Assembly (NCBI GenBank): GCA_937930265.1
Contig: CALGLI010000322.1
Location: 1 to 6,973 of the forward strand
DNA: 6,973 nt
DNA from: an uncultured Veillonella sp.
GTDB taxonomy: Bacteria; Bacillota; Negativicutes; Veillonellales; Veillonellaceae
Reading direction: 5' to 3'
This document shows positions 6,111-6,973 of the stretch, piece after piece; within the stretch, counting starts at the first letter, position 1, and the number at the start of each line of letters is the position of its first letter. A program made the translations under genes and the position numbers. The notes below the pieces were generated by a model. It was not told the origin of the DNA and searched no databases. It saw only the letters and a list, made by a program, of their open reading frames with translations.

Positions 6111-6431
6111 ATGGCAAAATTTAAAATCCAAAAAGGATTAAGTGATGCAGATATGATGAAAGGCTTTGTTGAAACAGAAACATTTGAGACTGCGCTGTTG
6201 AAAGATGATGGCAAGGCAACTAACAAAGTAGTAGGAAAGCCGAAAGAGCAAAAAACGGCAGATGATTTTTACCAAGAGTTTTTAACGGAACGGGTAAAAA
6301 CAGAAATCGGCAAGTTATTAGTAGCCATAAAAATGGATTATTTCAAGGACGACGTAAAGGATTTTTCTATTCAGGTCAAGCGTAATGGCAACAATATAGT
6401 ATTAGAAACAGCGCCTAAAAAGGTAAAATAA
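6111..6431 (+). CDS. Small lysine-rich protein of unknown function
   Basis: The 106-residue product is not one I recognise. It has no signal peptide or membrane segment and about 19 lysines, nearly balanced by about 18 acidic residues. Residues about 49-78 (TADDFYQEFLTERVKTEIGK followed by a hydrophobic LLVAIK stretch) look helical, and the C-terminal third (DFSIQVKRNGNNIVLETA) looks like a beta hairpin, so a small folded cytoplasmic domain is plausible. The ATG at 6111 is chosen because a strong AAGGAGG (6095-6101) lies 9 nt upstream. A GTG at 6081 in the same frame would add ten residues but would put this ribosome binding site inside the gene. It has its own candidate promoter and is followed by the complex leader of the carboxyltransferase gene. 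Confidence 0.8.
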   Translation: MAKFKIQKGLSDADMMKGFVETETFETALLKDDGKATNKVVGKPKEQKTADDFYQEFLTERVKTEIGKLLVAIKMDYFKDDVKDFSIQVKRNGNNIVLETAPKKVK

Positions 6432-6441
6432 ACCTAAACAG

Positions 6442-6470
6442 TTGACAATGAATATCGTAATATATATACT
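6442..6470 (+). promoter_or_regulatory. Promoter P1 of the carboxyltransferase gene
   Basis: A perfect TTGACA (6442-6447), a 17-bp spacer and TATACT (6465-6470) make the best sigma-A promoter in the window. Transcription would start near 6477 and give a leader of about 210 nt before the ATG at 6687. It begins only 10 bp after the stop of the small gene. Confidence 0.75.
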
Positions 6471-6502
6471 AAAATCCCTCTGAAATAGTGGAAAAACATG
6501 GT

Positions 6503-6542
6503 AGTACATCGATAAAATTCATATGACTAAAAAGCATGTACT
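6503..6542. repeat. 7-bp inverted repeat between P1 and P2
   Basis: AGTACAT at 6503-6509 is mirrored by ATGTACT at 6536-6542, with 26 bp between the arms. The right arm ends 4 bp before the -35 of P2. Related ACATG, ATGTACAT and CATGTAT motifs recur at 6496-6500, 6582-6589 and inside 6591-6618. The spacing suits a looped or paired operator better than a tight RNA hairpin. Confidence 0.4.
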
Positions 6543-6546
6543 TTGG

Positions 6547-6577
6547 TTGACAAATATCACGTTTAGTAGTCTAATAT
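6547..6577 (+). promoter_or_regulatory. Candidate second promoter P2 of the carboxyltransferase gene
   Basis: A second perfect TTGACA lies at 6547-6552. The -10 is less clear: TCTAAT 6570-6575 at 17 bp, or TAATAT 6572-6577 at 19 bp. Transcription would start near 6582-6584 and give a leader of about 100 nt. Tandem promoters would allow two levels or conditions of expression for this metabolic gene. Confidence 0.55.
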
Positions 6578-6590
6578 AGTTATGTACATT

Positions 6591-6618
6591 ATACATGAGA
6601 TAACTGTTACTCATGTAT
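6591..6618. repeat. 9-bp perfect inverted repeat in the leader
   Basis: ATACATGAG 6591-6599 and CTCATGTAT 6610-6618 are perfect complements around a 10-nt loop. A competing small dyad, ATGTA 6582-6586 with TACAT 6592-6596, overlaps the left arm. No T-rich run follows beyond TTTAATAATT, so termination is doubtful. Lying just after the P2 start, it could be a repressor operator or the first hairpin of the leader RNA. Confidence 0.5.
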
Positions 6619-6628
6619 TTAATAATTC

Positions 6629-6665
6629 CCCTTCTATCAGGTGGTAGAGTCTTGATAGGGAAGGG
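6629..6665 (+). promoter_or_regulatory. Bulged leader hairpin just upstream of the carboxyltransferase ribosome binding site
   Basis: The left arm CCCTTCTATCA (6629-6639) pairs with the right arm TGATAG (6653-6658) plus AAGGG (6661-6665), leaving a two-G bulge at 6659-6660 and a 13-nt purine-rich loop. That is 11 base pairs. The left arm can also pair with the ribosome binding site region: CCTTCT 6630-6635 is the exact complement of AGAAGG 6678-6683. Two exclusive structures are therefore possible, one of which would hide the ribosome binding site. I do not recognise a known riboswitch class. Confidence 0.45.
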
Positions 6666-6686
6666 TCAATGTGAAGGAGAAGGATT

Positions 6687-6973
6687 ATGAGTGCAAAAAG
6701 AGTAAGATTAGTAGAAACAGTTCTTCGTGATGGTCATCAATCTATCTTGGCTACACGTATGCGCATGAAACACATGCTTCCAGCATTACAACAATTGGAT
6801 GAAATTGGTTATGATGCTTTGGAATGCTGGGGTGGCGCTACATTCGATAGCTGTATCCGTTTCTTAGACGAAAACCCATGGGAACGTCTTCGTACATTAA
6901 AAGCAAATTTAAAAAACACACCATTACAAATGTTACTTCGTGGTCAAAATTTATTGGGTTACAAACATTATGC
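6687..6973 (+). CDS. Biotin-dependent carboxyltransferase-domain protein (OadA / PycB / transcarboxylase 5S family), 5' part
   Basis: The first 95 residues are present and the frame runs off the window end. They match the start of the carboxyltransferase TIM barrel: ETVLRDGHQSILATRMR (10-26), with a likely metal-binding Asp15, then ECWGGATFDSCIRFL (46-60), NPWERLR (63-69) and QMLLRGQNLLGYKHY (81-95). These motifs occur in oxaloacetate decarboxylase alpha, pyruvate carboxylase subunit B and transcarboxylase 5S, which move carboxyl groups between biotin and oxaloacetate or pyruvate. The N-terminus alone cannot separate them; the C-terminal part, with or without a biotinyl domain, would. The usual LRDAHQS reads LRDGHQS here. 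AAGGAG 6674-6679 lies 7 nt before the ATG. The gene has its own promoter region, so it is independent of the upstream operons. In a lactate-fermenting Negativicute it would serve the succinate-propionate route, which is inference. Confidence 0.85.
   Translation, partial: MSAKRVRLVETVLRDGHQSILATRMRMKHMLPALQQLDEIGYDALECWGGATFDSCIRFLDENPWERLRTLKANLKNTPLQMLLRGQNLLGYKHY

Noticed and set aside
5892..6131. Minus-strand frame across the gap before the small gene
   Set aside because: It spans the stop of one gene and the ribosome binding site of the next, and its hydrophobic aromatic-rich content is what AT-rich antisense sequence gives.
6591..6630. Transcription attenuator before the carboxyltransferase gene
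   Set aside because: The 9-bp stem is followed by TTTAATAATT and not a run of T, so I list it as an inverted repeat and not a terminator.

Overview
The window reads as chromosomal DNA of a low-to-mid GC Firmicute-type bacterium. It has AGGAGG-like ribosome binding sites, consensus TTGACA/TATAAT-like promoters and tightly packed co-directional genes. A YfmM-type ABC-F protein, a Firmicute-like folate cluster and a gene of the decarboxylating/carboxylating biotin-enzyme family suggest the Negativicutes, most likely Veillonella or a close relative. That placement is inference from protein style, not a database match. Every supported gene is on the + strand.

Layout. Positions 1-100 hold the 3' tail of an unidentified gene. 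Positions 101-239 are a short regulatory gap with two inverted repeats and a TATAAT box. Positions 240-4039 hold five genes in one tightly coupled run: a YfmM-like ABC-F ATPase, then folE, folP, folB and folK. Gaps are 9 nt or less, and three of the four junctions overlap. Together folE, folB, folK and folP supply four steps of de novo folate synthesis: GTP to dihydroneopterin triphosphate (FolE), dihydroneopterin to hydroxymethyl-dihydropterin (FolB), its pyrophosphorylation (FolK), and condensation with p-aminobenzoate to dihydropteroate (FolP). The dihydroneopterin triphosphate phosphatase, folC, dihydrofolate reductase and pAB genes are not in the window.

After a 96-bp gap with a C7 tract come two envelope genes with an 8-nt gap between them: a membrane-anchored phosphodiester glycosidase (NAGPA/DUF2233) family protein (4136-5080) and a membrane-anchored protein of unknown function (5089-5991). 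A lysine-rich 106-residue protein of unknown function follows (6111-6431).

The 255-bp gap at 6432-6686 is the richest regulatory region. It has two TTGACA promoters, a cluster of GTACAT/CATGTA motifs, a 9-bp inverted repeat, and a leader hairpin whose left arm could also pair with the ribosome binding site of the next gene. That gene (6687 to the window end) is the 5' part of a biotin-dependent carboxyltransferase-domain protein: oxaloacetate decarboxylase alpha, pyruvate carboxylase subunit B, or transcarboxylase 5S.

Four starts (ABC-F, folE, the glycosidase and the small protein) are placed downstream of an in-frame alternative because the Shine-Dalgarno sequence fits only the internal ATG. 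I see no tRNA, rRNA, CRISPR array or mobile element. The most notable points are the altered triphosphate-pocket residues in FolE and the leader of the carboxyltransferase gene.
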